Part shown: piece by piece, positions 20,868 to 30,714 of the stretch | Layout of the letters: the number at the start of each line of letters is the position of its first letter | Numbering within the stretch: the first letter of the stretch is position 1 | Source of the DNA: Sphaerosporella brunnea | Taxonomy: Eukaryota; Ascomycota; Pezizomycetes; Pezizales; Pyronemataceae | Length of the DNA stretch: 64,000 nucleotides | Direction: 5' to 3' | Assembly (NCBI GenBank): GCA_008704415.1 | Contig: VXIS01000252.1 | Span: forward strand, 1 to 64,000 | Position numbers and translations under genes: made by a program | The notes under the pieces: model-generated | What the model was told of the DNA's origin: nothing | Database searches by the model: none | The model's input: the letters and a program-made list of their open reading frames with translations, nothing else

Positions 20868-21193
20868 CGCGTCTTCGTGGCGCAATGGTTAGCTGACCTG
20901 TCTCCGCAGTCCGGACCTTAAGCTCAATGCGGCAGACGCCGCGTTCGAGCCCGGCTGGAATCCCCTGCGGAGACAGTATTGAGGGGCCCCGTCACGTGTG
21001 TGCCGGGGTGAGCAGGGTTGTCCGACAGCGGGATCTGCACTGATTAGTCAGGCAGAGACGCTGGTTTGTAATGCCCCGGTTACCATTCACTACAAGTACG
21101 GTCTGAGACAGGTGGCAGCGAGGCCGCAGTGGAGCTGGTAACCCCGGTAACGGGCATACATAAATGTGCAACTTTTTTTTATTATTACCATTA
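20868..21193 (+). mobile_element. tRNA-headed SINE-like unit
   Basis: An A-box-like TGGCGCAATGG at 20878-20888 and a B-box-like GCGTTCGAGCC at 20941-20951 mark an internal RNA polymerase III promoter. The head resembles a tRNA start (CTTCGTGGCGCAATGGTTAG). The acceptor ends do not pair, so it is not a working tRNA. A body of about 200 bp follows, then a T-run and an ATT-repeat tail. The tail is interrupted by the pogo-like MITE and resumes at 21817-21852, which supports it having been one unit. Target duplications were not found. Confidence 0.5.
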
Positions 21194-21816
21194 CAGTCTA
21201 CTCTGTCTATAAGAATGGGGTCCGGACCGTAAAGTGTATTCTTATAGAGTGCTTATTCTAAAAGACAGAGTGGCTTGGCACGAGTGATCGTTCCTGACGC
21301 GGACTTGTGGCGATTGAAAAGTGCCTTAAGTAATATGGTGTGTTTATTGCTTTTTCCGCGTGAGAAGAGTCTCACCAGCTTTTAATCTTTTTCCAAGTCG
21401 GTCTTGTACCGTGTTCTTCCTGCAGTGACGTGCAAACTCGCAAATCTTCTTGTTTTGGTCGTCCGACCAATTCTGGCGGGGTGCCGAGGCTGTTCTTTCC
21501 ATTTCCAGCTCGAATCGCAGGCATGATGGTCTGTAAATTGCAGCGGGTCACGGAGATTTGTCTCAGCGGATCTCGGCACTGTTGGTTGGTTGCAAATGCC
21601 AGTGCCAGCCTTCATGGCGCACCTTTTTTTTCATTTTTGTGTGGTCACCCGGCCATCTCTATATAAGAATACCCATACAAAATTTCCGCCATCCTCTAGA
21701 ATATTCTTATAGAGAATTTATTCTTATTTTCCATACAAAATCGACGGGACCAGGCAACTGTATTCTTATAGGGTGGTTATTCTTATAAAAAAAATTCTTA
21801 TAGACAGAGTAGACTG
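21194..21816. mobile_element. 623-bp pogo/Tc1-like non-autonomous element
   Basis: Perfect inverted ends of at least 23 bp, beginning CAGTCTACTCTGTCTATAAG and ending CTTATAGACAGAGTAGACTG, flanked by TA at 21192-21193 and 21817-21818. TATTCTTATAGAG-type motifs from the ends recur inside, near 21238 and at 21700-21790. These may be transposase binding sites. No transposase frame is present. It splits the ATT-rich tail of the preceding SINE-like unit. Confidence 0.9.
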
Positions 21817-22104
21817 TATTATCATCATTATTGTTATTATTATTATTATATCTAAGTGGGTTATCGGGTGCATAAAGGCCTATACCCTTAGCAAGATAAC
21901 AGCGTCCGAGCATCTCGCCAAGGAGTCGCCGCGCATCCTCATGCCGCCTCTTCTCTTGTGTTTGGTGGCCGGGCATCGTGGGTGTCGATGACTACACCGA
22001 TCCTGGTGCGCAGCCGTGGAGGAGCTTAAGCGACGATACTGCAGATCGACTACGCTACTGCACACGCTTCTTGATGTGTAGATAGTTGGCAAATGGAATG
22101 GAAT

Positions 22105-22195
22105 TGTATTTATCCGTCTGGGTGCTGGCGGTGTAGTGAGACGGTCTTGCCTCCTCGACTCTAATCTACTACCTCCTCTCTTTACTTTGCCGCGC
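22105..22195 (+). repeat. Direct repeat shared with 20255-20340
   Basis: Second copy of the roughly 80-bp segment described at 20255; see there for the shared blocks. Confidence 0.65.
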
Positions 22196-23323
22196 CGTGT
22201 TTCACACGCAGACGCCCTGACTGCCACGTACATATATGACTTTACGTGAAGTGGCGCTGTACTGATGACTCCACGTCGTGTGGTCCCCACACGGCTCATA
22301 GTTATTTGCAGGCCGGTCAGAGAGGGTGGGGATAGTTGGCCGCTTCATGGCACGTCTATTCGCGACATACGAGATCACGCAATGCTCAGTGTCGGTCGTT
22401 TCCATTGCTGGTCGGGTCTTACTCAGGCTTCGCCGCCGCCTGGTCTTGATTTCGCCAGTGGTCGCGCTCAAGCTCCGCCGCCGGTCTGATTTAAGCTCCG
22501 GCGCCGGTCTAGCTCAAGCTCCTGCCGGAGGATCAGGCCCGCCGACCTCCGCCCTCATCTTAAGTGGCTCTGTTTTCTGCCTTTCTGATTCCTCTGTAGT
22601 TTGTTCCTGCTTTCGGTGAAAAAATCAACATCTCCTGTTAGCAACACTCAGCTTGCTGGTGATGGTTCGAGATCTGCGCTTGAATCTTATGGTTGGTTAG
22701 CCGTGGCGTGGCCCCAATTCCAGCCGATGATTAAAGTCAAACAACTATCCCTCAGCTACTCATGTTTGGCGTGTTGTTACTGCAATAGCTATACATCTCG
22801 AGACAGTGAATTGAATCACTCGCTTCAACGGATCACGGCAGCCAGAGGATTTTGTATTCCGTCACTCCGGGCTTCTGTCGATGTCTCAACTCAGTGTTCG
22901 TGTGCAGAACAGAACTTTTCAATACTGCAAGACATCAAAGGAATTGACTAGGCACGTGAAACATCTCTGGAGCACCGGGTCAACAGTCATTGTATTTCCC
23001 CGCGCAGGCTCGGTGCGTGTGAGAATCATCATTGATGTGGGAGAATTTAAACCAAGCGACTATCGTATTTAATCAATGTTGAACAGGCGACATGGTCAAA
23101 TTGAAAACCTTCCAGCGCTGGTCATTTACATCGCGAGTGACTCGCAGTGAGCGTCGTGTACCAGTGCACAACGTCCATATGCGGACGATATGATATGAAA
23201 AGCATAGGCAGAACGTAACGGCAACATGACAATCCGCCCCAGCGTTTCGAGAAAACAACCAAATATTACGAAAATGAAACAGGAAAACACCCCTCACACC
23301 CAGTAAATTAAAGCACACATGCA
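22196..23323. other. Intergenic, no supported gene
   Basis: A short imperfect repeat of GCTCCGCCGCCGGTCT-type blocks lies at 22430-22530. The largest frame (22601-22951, plus, 116 residues) has no recognised motif and an unusual Cys/Ser content. Confidence 0.4.
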
Positions 23324-24685
23324 CTAGAGATCCGCCTCGCCACCCTCCTCCTCCTCAACCACCAGGTCTCCCTCCTCCCGCACCCCATCAGGAAACAACC
23401 CCTCTGCCGCCGCCAGCTCCTTCCGGAGCCCCAGCTTTATGAGCCTACCCTCGTTGCGGATATGCATGATCACCTTCTCCTGGTTATTCGTCATCTGCGT
23501 CAGGTACGCATTCTGTTCTTGCAGGTCTGCTTGCGCGGCGTTCGCGGCCGCAAGCATCTCCTGCTGCCTGGCAAGCTGCGCTTGCAGCTCCTCTAAGCGT
23601 CGGTCTTTGTCCGTGAGCTGAGTCTGAGAGGACTGCAGCTGCGCCTGGATCGTCGCGTGTGCCGTCTGCCATTTGTCGACGTCGGCTTTGAGCGCCGCGA
23701 GTTGGCAGTCTTTGTCTTCGTGGAGAGCCCTCGAGCATTGCAGCTCAGTGGCCATGTCTTGAAGCTGACGGTCTTTCTCGACCAGCAGTGCTCTCGAGAT
23801 GGCGATGTCCGAACGCAGCGCCTGCACCTGCCGGTCCTTGTCGGCGAGGAGTGCCCTTGAAGATTCAATCTCCGCACCCAGGGCATCGATTTTCTCGTTT
23901 GCAGCGGCCATCTGTGTCAGGTGGGCCTCGACGGAGTGCTGCAGATCCTCCATCGCGGCCATCTTCCCCTGCATAACCGCCTCCTGCTCCTCCATCGTCG
24001 CCAGCCGGGCCAGAATGCGCTCGCGGTCCGCGAGTATGTCCGCGTATTGCGCCTGCATGCCACTGATCTCGGTTGCCATCTCCTGCTGGGCTTCGGTCCA
24101 CACCTTGCGCCGCTTCGCCCGGAGCACGTCGATGATTCCGGCCTCCATGCTGTCCCACTCCTCGCCCAGCGATACCTCACGCTCCTTTCCCTTTCCGCCC
24201 CGCCCAGCGCTGGCCAGCGCGGCGCTCGGCTCCCGCTCGGTGTCGGCGGTAGCTTCCCCGTCAGCGGCTGACTCTGTAGGTTGCGGCTCGAATAAATCGC
24301 ATCCGGCGATCCTGAGGCCGATCTCGAATTTGTCGATGCAGCGTAGCGCAGCCGTCTGCGCATCCTTCTTCCAGTTCGACAGCGAAAGCGACCATGGAAG
24401 CCCGCGCGCCTCGTTGCCGCGGCAGATCCACGTCCCGCGCGCGTGGCTCGGCGTGTATGTCACACCCAGGCGGTTCAGCGTCTGCACGGACGACCGCGGC
24501 GGGCCCAGCTCGAGTGCGCGCGCTTTGAGCGCGGCGACCAACGTCTCCGCGCGCGTGTGCCGCGCCATATGGCGGGTGCCAACGGACGAGGCGCGGCTGT
24601 GGGTGGCGGGAGGGGCAGCCGATGACGCGCGGGAGAGAGCGGCAGGGGACCCGGCGGCGGGTCCGGCGGCGGTGGATGCGGCCAT
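23324..24685 (-). CDS. Coiled-coil protein, 453 residues, function unknown
   Basis: A single uninterrupted frame. The N-terminus is Ala/Ser-rich and low complexity. About residues 40-135 form a folded-looking region containing TWICRGNEARGLPWSLSL and WKKDAQTAALRCIDKFEIGL. An acidic/basic linker (GKGKEREVSLGEEWD) follows. From about residue 185 to 425 it is a long coiled coil containing a roughly 21-residue repeat (SRALLADKDRQVQAL, SRALLVEKDRQLQDM, SRALHEDKDCQLAAL, SQTQLTDKDRRLEEL), that is, three heptads per unit. The C-terminus is strongly acidic (EEEEGGEADL). No transmembrane segment or catalytic motif is visible. It probably self-associates; the partner is unknown. Full-length open frame and codon regularity support a real gene. 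Confidence 0.75.
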   Translation of the reverse strand: MAASTAAGPAAGSPAALSRASSAAPPATHSRASSVGTRHMARHTRAETLVAALKARALELGPPRSSVQTLNRLGVTYTPSHARGTWICRGNEARGLPWSLSLSNWKKDAQTAALRCIDKFEIGLRIAGCDLFEPQPTESAADGEATADTEREPSAALASAGRGGKGKEREVSLGEEWDSMEAGIIDVLRAKRRKVWTEAQQEMATEISGMQAQYADILADRERILARLATMEEQEAVMQGKMAAMEDLQHSVEAHLTQMAAANEKIDALGAEIESSRALLADKDRQVQALRSDIAISRALLVEKDRQLQDMATELQCSRALHEDKDCQLAALKADVDKWQTAHATIQAQLQSSQTQLTDKDRRLEELQAQLARQQEMLAAANAAQADLQEQNAYLTQMTNNQEKVIMHIRNEGRLIKLGLRKELAAAEGLFPDGVREEGDLVVEEEEGGEADL

Positions 24686-25029
24686 GTTCGGATTTTGGGT
24701 CGTTGTGAATGTGGTGCTGCGGAGGTTTTGTTGAGGCCTGGGGGTGTTGTCGGTTGAGCAACTCGCTGGATCATCGGCAAGGGTGACGCCGCCCGGAACG
24801 GGCTGCTCAAATCAACAGCGCGCTCGTCAGTGGATATCTGAGTGCTCTCGCCCCATGCTCATGACAGTCCGCAGCGGTGACCGCTGGTGCCGGCATATCC
24901 TCATTTCGTGGATGTTTTACTTTTGCCCGTGCCATATTCATTGCAAAGCTGTATCAACCACCTTCCAGGACCGAACCCGACGACCACCCAGTGCTGGGAC
25001 AGCAAAAACGATGCGCTGGCACGTCACGC
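24686..25029. other. Intergenic, upstream of coiled-coil gene
   Basis: Presumed promoter region of the minus-strand coiled-coil gene. I see no clear TATA box. Confidence 0.4.
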
Positions 25030-25037
25030 AACGTGCA

Positions 25038-25516
25038 TAGTGATGGACATACGCCGAGTGGCTCGAGTTAAAGGCTCAAGCCTCCAGCATAGCCGAGCAA
25101 AGCCTGCCAATTCGGCGAGCTGAGCCAACCATGCAGAGCGACAGGTCACCGCACGGGGTACTCCCAGTCAGAGTACGGCAGCCACAGCGAAGGCGAGGAT
25201 GGTCCCGATGGTGTTGGCCATGGTGGCCATGCTGATGGCCAGGAGCGTCCAGATGAGGGCGACGCCGAAGCCCGAACAGCCACGGAAACTGATCCAGAGG
25301 GCTTTGATTCCGGATCAAATCTCTGGGATATATACTGGCTCTGATGTCGCTGTGTGCAACCTCATTTACAAGCTCGTATATCACAAATTGTACGGTAGTT
25401 CGAGCCAAAGCTCCAGCTTTCAGGCGAGCCTCGGCTTGTCGAGCCCATGTGCTAACAGGCAGCGCTGGCTCGAGCCTTTGTCACGACTCGGTCGGCTCGG
25501 CTTGTGTCCATCACTG
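25038..25516. mobile_element. 479-bp hAT-type MITE with perfect 8-bp duplication
   Basis: Ends are TAGTGATGGACA and TGTCCATCACTG, inverted copies with T/C at the first base, as is common in hAT ends. AACGTGCA lies at 25030-25037 and again at 25517-25524, a perfect duplication. Sub-terminal regions are dense in GGCTCGAG/CTCGAGCC motifs. The middle (about 25150-25330) is shared with a degraded copy at 37560-37860. No transposase is present. Confidence 0.93.
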
Positions 25517-25612
25517 AACGTGCAGATATCCAGCACATCGAATCAACATCTCCGCGCGAGGTGAGTGTCCAGATGCACGTGAACAGAGGCAATTCTGTGT
25601 GCGGCTCCGTAC

Positions 25613-25782
25613 TGTTGAGACATAGAGTATGACTCTCTAGTGGATCCGAGTATGAACTAGTACTATACCAGTTCTCGTTTCTGCCTCTTAAGGGATCAGC
25701 AACTCGCACTGATCTATATACCTTCAATATACCTCTTCTACCTACGTCCTTAGTGTCCACTGCGTGAAACCTATCGCCAACA
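25613..25782 (+). mobile_element. 5' LTR of the 3.26-kb element
   Basis: Begins TGTTGAGACATAGAGTATGA and ends CTATCGCCAACA, 170 bp. The short inverted terminus TGTTG/CAACA is typical of Copia LTRs. Confidence 0.92.
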
Positions 25783-26558
25783 GATTATCAGCCCGGCCCT
25801 ACGGCTTGTATAAGAACAGACAACCCCAGGAAGAGACGCGACGACGAAGGTCGACACAGACGCCGCTGCAGAAGCACAGACCCGAAAAGAGCAGTCGCGA
25901 CAAGGTCGGAAACCGAGCTGCCATTGGACAAGTTTGAGCAGCGCGGACCGTGAGCTGTCGGTATATACAGCTGGATCTTGTCGGATCGTCAGTGGATCGG
26001 AAGAGAAGCAATCTTACCTCACCGACGAAGCATGGAAAGATTACTTGCGGACAGGAACGAACCGATCTTAGCTCAATGAAAGCTAGAGTTGTGGGCTTAA
26101 GACAACTGGAGCTTGGAGGATCGCCTGCGCATACGAGAGCGCGATATTAGCTCACCGGAAGCCTGAGTTGTGGGCATAACGAAAACTGGAGCTCGGCAAA
26201 ACGAAGAAGCTCAACAACGAGACGCAGAATGTGCTGCTTGGAAACGGTCGGGCAGCGGAGACCCTGAAGTTGTGGGGACAAGACAACTGGAGCACGACAA
26301 ACGTCCTTGCAAAATGACAACAAGAACACAGCTGGAATTACACGGAAAGGGAGGTTCCGGAGCTGTTGGCACATGAAGCTTGAACTGACGGAAAAGCGAC
26401 GTTACGGAGCTGTTGTTGGCATAAAAACAGCTGGAGCCTACGGAAAGGCGAGGTCGCGGCTCTGGTGGTATAAAAACAGCTGGAACCCAAGAAATCGTTT
26501 ACGGACAGCGAAAGGCAGCACACGAAGAAGCAGCTCACAGAGAAGAATCGAAGACAAG

Positions 26559-27721
26559 ATGGCGACGCAATCAGTACCATTGCTCCATGGTGACAACTAC
26601 CCGGTGCGGGTGAAAGCTATGAAACATCACCTGGAGGGAGCGGAACTTTACAACCTGATCCATCGAAAGCAACCGAAACCGCCGACGGTGCCATCGGGAG
26701 CGACTATCATGTCATCAGACGAAGACGAACCGCAAAGCGACGATCTGGCATATCTCAAATGCTGGTATCGCTACACCACCGTCCTCAATCAATTCCGTGG
26801 AGATCAAGAGAGAGTGCGAGTCCTGATTGTCTCTGGCCTGCATGACTCCAAATTGATGAAATATGAAGACGACCAGACCTTGAATACACCAGAAGCCCTG
26901 TGGGGGGGATGCTCTGGGCGATGTGTATCTACAGGCTGCGAAGCGAAACCCTATGGCGGGACTTACGGCACTACTCAAAACGAAGCGAATGGATTACAAC
27001 CGTATCGCCGAATACCAAAGCAACTTGAAGGCCGCTGGAGCAAGGTGCAAGGCAGCTGGCATCGTAATCAACGACAACATGATGGCTACTATCATCCTCA
27101 CCAGTCTACCAGAAGATGCGCATTGCAGCGTTTTTCGAGTTGAGATGATGGAGCTGATCGAAAACAACGACTGCGGACTGGCAAACATGCTGAAGCGCAT
27201 GGAACAGTGTGAGAGATCAATGCCTGCATCCAAAGCGGCAGATGAGACGGAAACGTTGGTGTATACGACAGGAGAAAATGGAAAGACGTCACAAGACGAA
27301 CGACAGAAAGGAGGAGAACCTGCTTGCTGAAGATGCGGAGAGAAAGGCCACATCAGACGCTTCTGCACCAAGAAACCGAAAGCCCAAGACAAGAACCACG
27401 CAACTGAGCCGTGCCGGAATGAGGTGATGTCCAAAGCCAGAACAGCTACAAGCATTGATTCTGTACGATTCGCAGCGGAATGTCATCCACGAGCTGCTGG
27501 TCCCCCCATCTCGATCCCGGCTCGCCTGAATCACAGCGATGACAAGACAGACAAATTGATCGCCAGAGCTGTTGCTGACGAGAGAGCTGCTTTGGCCGCG
27601 GAGAGGGCTGCTGTTGCCAAAGAGCGAGCCAGCTTGGGCAAAGAAAGAGCGGTTTTTGCAAAAGAGAGAGTTGCTATGCTAAAGAAGAGCGCTGGCTACA
27701 GGGAGAAGAAAAGCCGTCTTT
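26559..27721 (+). pseudogene. Copia-type gag fused to a coiled-coil extension, broken
   Basis: The ATG at 26559 opens MATQSVPLLHGDNYPVRVKA, the start of a Copia-type Gag domain (UBN2 type), continuing to LNTPEALW. A one-base slip in the G-run near 26903-26909 shifts the frame. In the next frame Gag continues (LLKTKRMDYNRIAEYQSNLK) to a CCHC zinc knuckle, CxxC-GEKG-H-IRRF-C at about 27325-27367, whose second position is an in-frame TGA. The same frame then runs without pol into a charged coiled coil, ERAALAAERAAVAKER and similar repeats, ending at 27721. Similar FAEKRDAF-like fragments occur downstream in other frames. The copy is inactive. Confidence 0.8.
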
Positions 27722-28712
27722 GACGATGCTGTATGCGAGGGGATAAACGGCGTGACTGAGGCTTATGCCAAGCAAAAGGATACGTTTGCGGAAAAGATAT
27801 CTCGATGTGATAGACAGAGAAAGGAGGCTGTCCATCAACGACAAAAACAGAAGGATGCTTCTTACGCCGGAGGGGGGAGATGGATGGAACTGGCTTCGCC
27901 GTCAAGAATGCTCGTTTGGCCGAGGAAAGAGAAGCGCAGAAAAGCTGCGTTCGTCGTCAAACGAGACGCTTTCGCAGAGCGGAGCGCTGGCGATGACATG
28001 GAGATGAACCAAACCCAACCGCCCTTCAACAGTACAAAGCCGCCAGGAGAAAGCAGGAGACAGACGCTTTTACCGTGAAACGGGATTCTTTGCTAACGGG
28101 AAAGCTCGAAAGATGGAGCTGAATTCGGCAATGAGAACGCTTCGTTCGCCAAAGAACGACAGCCAACTCCCCGAAATGGTAAAAGGCGACACCGCCAGGA
28201 AGCATGAGCGATACTGGAACGAGCAGTAGAAGGATTGATCTGGCGATGTCAACGACGACGGGGGCAGCTCAAATGCTTGCGAAGAGATGTGCTGTAACGG
28301 GACAATATTTACCCCTACGGAGACTGAAAACCAGGCCGGTGGATCCGACCATGAGAGTGACGATGCGGATAGCAACAATGCGATCAGCACGGCAGACGGT
28401 GCTGGATTTATGCTCAGACAGGGGGAGTCATGATACCTGCGGATTTGACACCAAATCAAAGGGTAATCAAGTGCTTTTCGGTGCCAGACGGATCGCACTT
28501 CTACTGAGGATATCGTTGAAAAGATGGATCGCACTGCTACTGACGATGTCATTGGAGATACGACGACCGGCAACTCAGCAGGGCATTGGGCAGCTGGAGT
28601 GTGAGTCTCTGTTGTGATGGATGGACGAAGCCGTTGGGAATCGGAAGGACATGAGATCACGTGATCGCGGCGCACCGCGATTGGGGCCTAGTTCATGCTG
28701 GGACAGGGGGAG

Positions 28713-28876
28713 AGTTGAGACATAGAGTATAACCCTCTGGTGGATCCGAGTATGATCGAGTTATATACCAGTGCTCGTTTCTGCTTCTTAAGGGAACTCG
28801 CACTTAGCTATATACCTTCAATATATCTCTTCTACCTATGTTCTTAGTTTCCACTGCGTGAAATCTATCGTCAACA
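28713..28876 (+). mobile_element. 3' LTR of the 3.26-kb element
   Basis: 164 bp. Its first base is changed (A instead of T) and a short internal deletion distinguishes it from the 5' LTR. It ends CTATCGTCAACA. The divergence between the two LTRs indicates an insertion that is not recent. Confidence 0.9.
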
Positions 28877-28881
28877 CGTAC

Positions 28882-30714
28882 AACGCGGCGGCAGCACCAA
28901 GTTCGCTCTGGAGGTTTCAGAACGCCTGCACTTTGGTGGTGCTATACACGCCCATTGGCTGGAAAATGACCGAACCCCTTATGAACACGTTTCGTTTCGT
29001 GAAAGTGACTCTGGTTTGCCACCGCGAGAGCTGAGTTCCCCCCTGCTGGCGGTCCGGCGGTTTTGACACATACAACGGCACGCCTGGGTTGGGGGGTGGG
29101 CGGCCCGCGGCGCAGCTGGCCGGCCTTCAGGCGCCCGCAGACCTTTGTCACCACACATTCCCCAACTGCCAGTATCCAGTGATATCCCGTTCGAACACAG
29201 TCCCGGCAGTACGCGGCTGGTTTCATTTCCACTTTGGTGGTTGTTGCTGACATTGCTTACGGCGATTGGTGCGATGGGAAATCCGTTGAGATCAAGCTCT
29301 GCGCTCACACCCATTGGCTCGAGAGCATAACTCAGGCGTGCTGCGGATCGGTAGCCGGGTTTGCCGCCATGCGGCGGCTGTCACCGCACAGCATACCTCC
29401 CACGATGCCGATAGAGGATGGTGATATGTCAGCGTTCTCAGCAGCCAGCAAGCTTGTTGTTTTGAGTTGTAGTATGCCCGGCTGAGCCGTTACTTGGGTA
29501 TGAAGAATTGACCATGATCACATGATAGATGCTGCACTGGTTACGACTATCTCCCAGTTCGCTGTTACAAACAAATACGCCGCCGACAGGGGCTATTGAG
29601 CACACAGTGATGGACGTGCTACTCCGCAAGCTACAAGCGTTCAATCTCTTCACGGGACGCCTTGCAGCTGGAGAGCCTGGCTGGGTCGCCGTATCCATAG
29701 GTGGTCTATTTCAAAAACCACCGGGCGCTGTATGGTATTACCTCTCCGTATTGAAATAGGTTTTGGCCGGCGGCACAGGAATAGAAGGTGCAACAGGTAT
29801 GCGGTGCTGGTGAAGAACCAGCACTGCAAATCGGTGCGGTTTTGGCCGTTTGAAACGATGATGGGTATGGGCGTGGTCTACATGTTGCTCGCCGGGATTG
29901 AGTGAGTGATCCAGTAGAGCTGATTTTGATTGATCAGAGCGGAGGTACACGCGGAGGCCAGAAAACGCAAAGGGAAGCGCACCCAGAGTCGCGGTATGGC
30001 AGGGTCACCGGGGCCAAACCAGATGACCGGAGAGCGTGGCTTATTGCGCACTGTAAGCCCAAGGGCTACTACAGACCGAGTAAATAGACGAACCCCATCG
30101 CAAGCAAAAGCAGAAATGCCATCCCGTCGCGTTACTACCCCTGACCATCTTGATGTCTACTTTGCTCTGTAGTTTCGCACATATCTGCTTCTCCTCGTTG
30201 GTGTGCATTCTGTTCATCCACACTCATTTCACGCGGAATACGAAGCCCGCCGAATCAACTGCTGTGTGTTCATCCATTCCGCACACGCACGCGTGTTTGC
30301 AGAACGAGAACTCTCCAGCGAAGCGGATGTGCGGGGCGTGACGCTGGCGTATAGCCCAGCTGGCTGTCGCATACACTGCGCAGCACTGTTCTCCCAAACG
30401 ATTTAACCAACCAAAGATATATACAATATGCGTCGCGCACGTAGTGAGAATGGCAAAGGATACTGATTTGGGGAACCTTCGCAAGCAAGCGAAAGCGCGC
30501 AATGTTCGTGGTGTCTCCGAAACTGACACTGCTACGCCAGCACGAAGTGTGCCCACTGAGTACCATATTCTACATGGTGCGCACGCAATGGCAGTAAGTG
30601 ACCGGTGCTCGTATTCGCGTTGGGATGCATTCCATTTCATTCATTGACCGCAAGGCCACAGAACACATTCCAAGAACGCACAACGCAGCTAGAGACATTT
30701 CCCAACGAATCTCA
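28882..30714. other. Intergenic, no supported gene
   Basis: Frames up to 138 residues exist on both strands without motifs. A stretch near 29431 (CAGCGTTCTCAGCAGCCAGC) resembles the 5' end of the 16.2-kb MITE family, but no matching right end or duplication was found. Confidence 0.4.

Larger units (their letters stand above)
25613..28876 (+). mobile_element. Complete LTR element of 3.26 kb, Gag but no pol
   Basis: LTRs lie at 25613-25782 and 28713-28876. CGTAC at 25608-25612 and 28877-28881 is a perfect 5-bp target duplication. A polypurine tract (GGGACAGGGGGAG) precedes the 3' LTR. The only recognisable coding domain is Gag with a zinc knuckle. Protease, integrase and reverse transcriptase are absent, so the element must have moved with enzymes supplied in trans. 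Its LTR family also occurs at 7541-7672. The Gag type is that of Ty1/Copia elements. Confidence 0.92.

Noticed and set aside
20870..20965. Functional tRNA gene
   Set aside because: A and B boxes are present, but the acceptor stem does not pair and the spacing is too long. A SINE head fits better.
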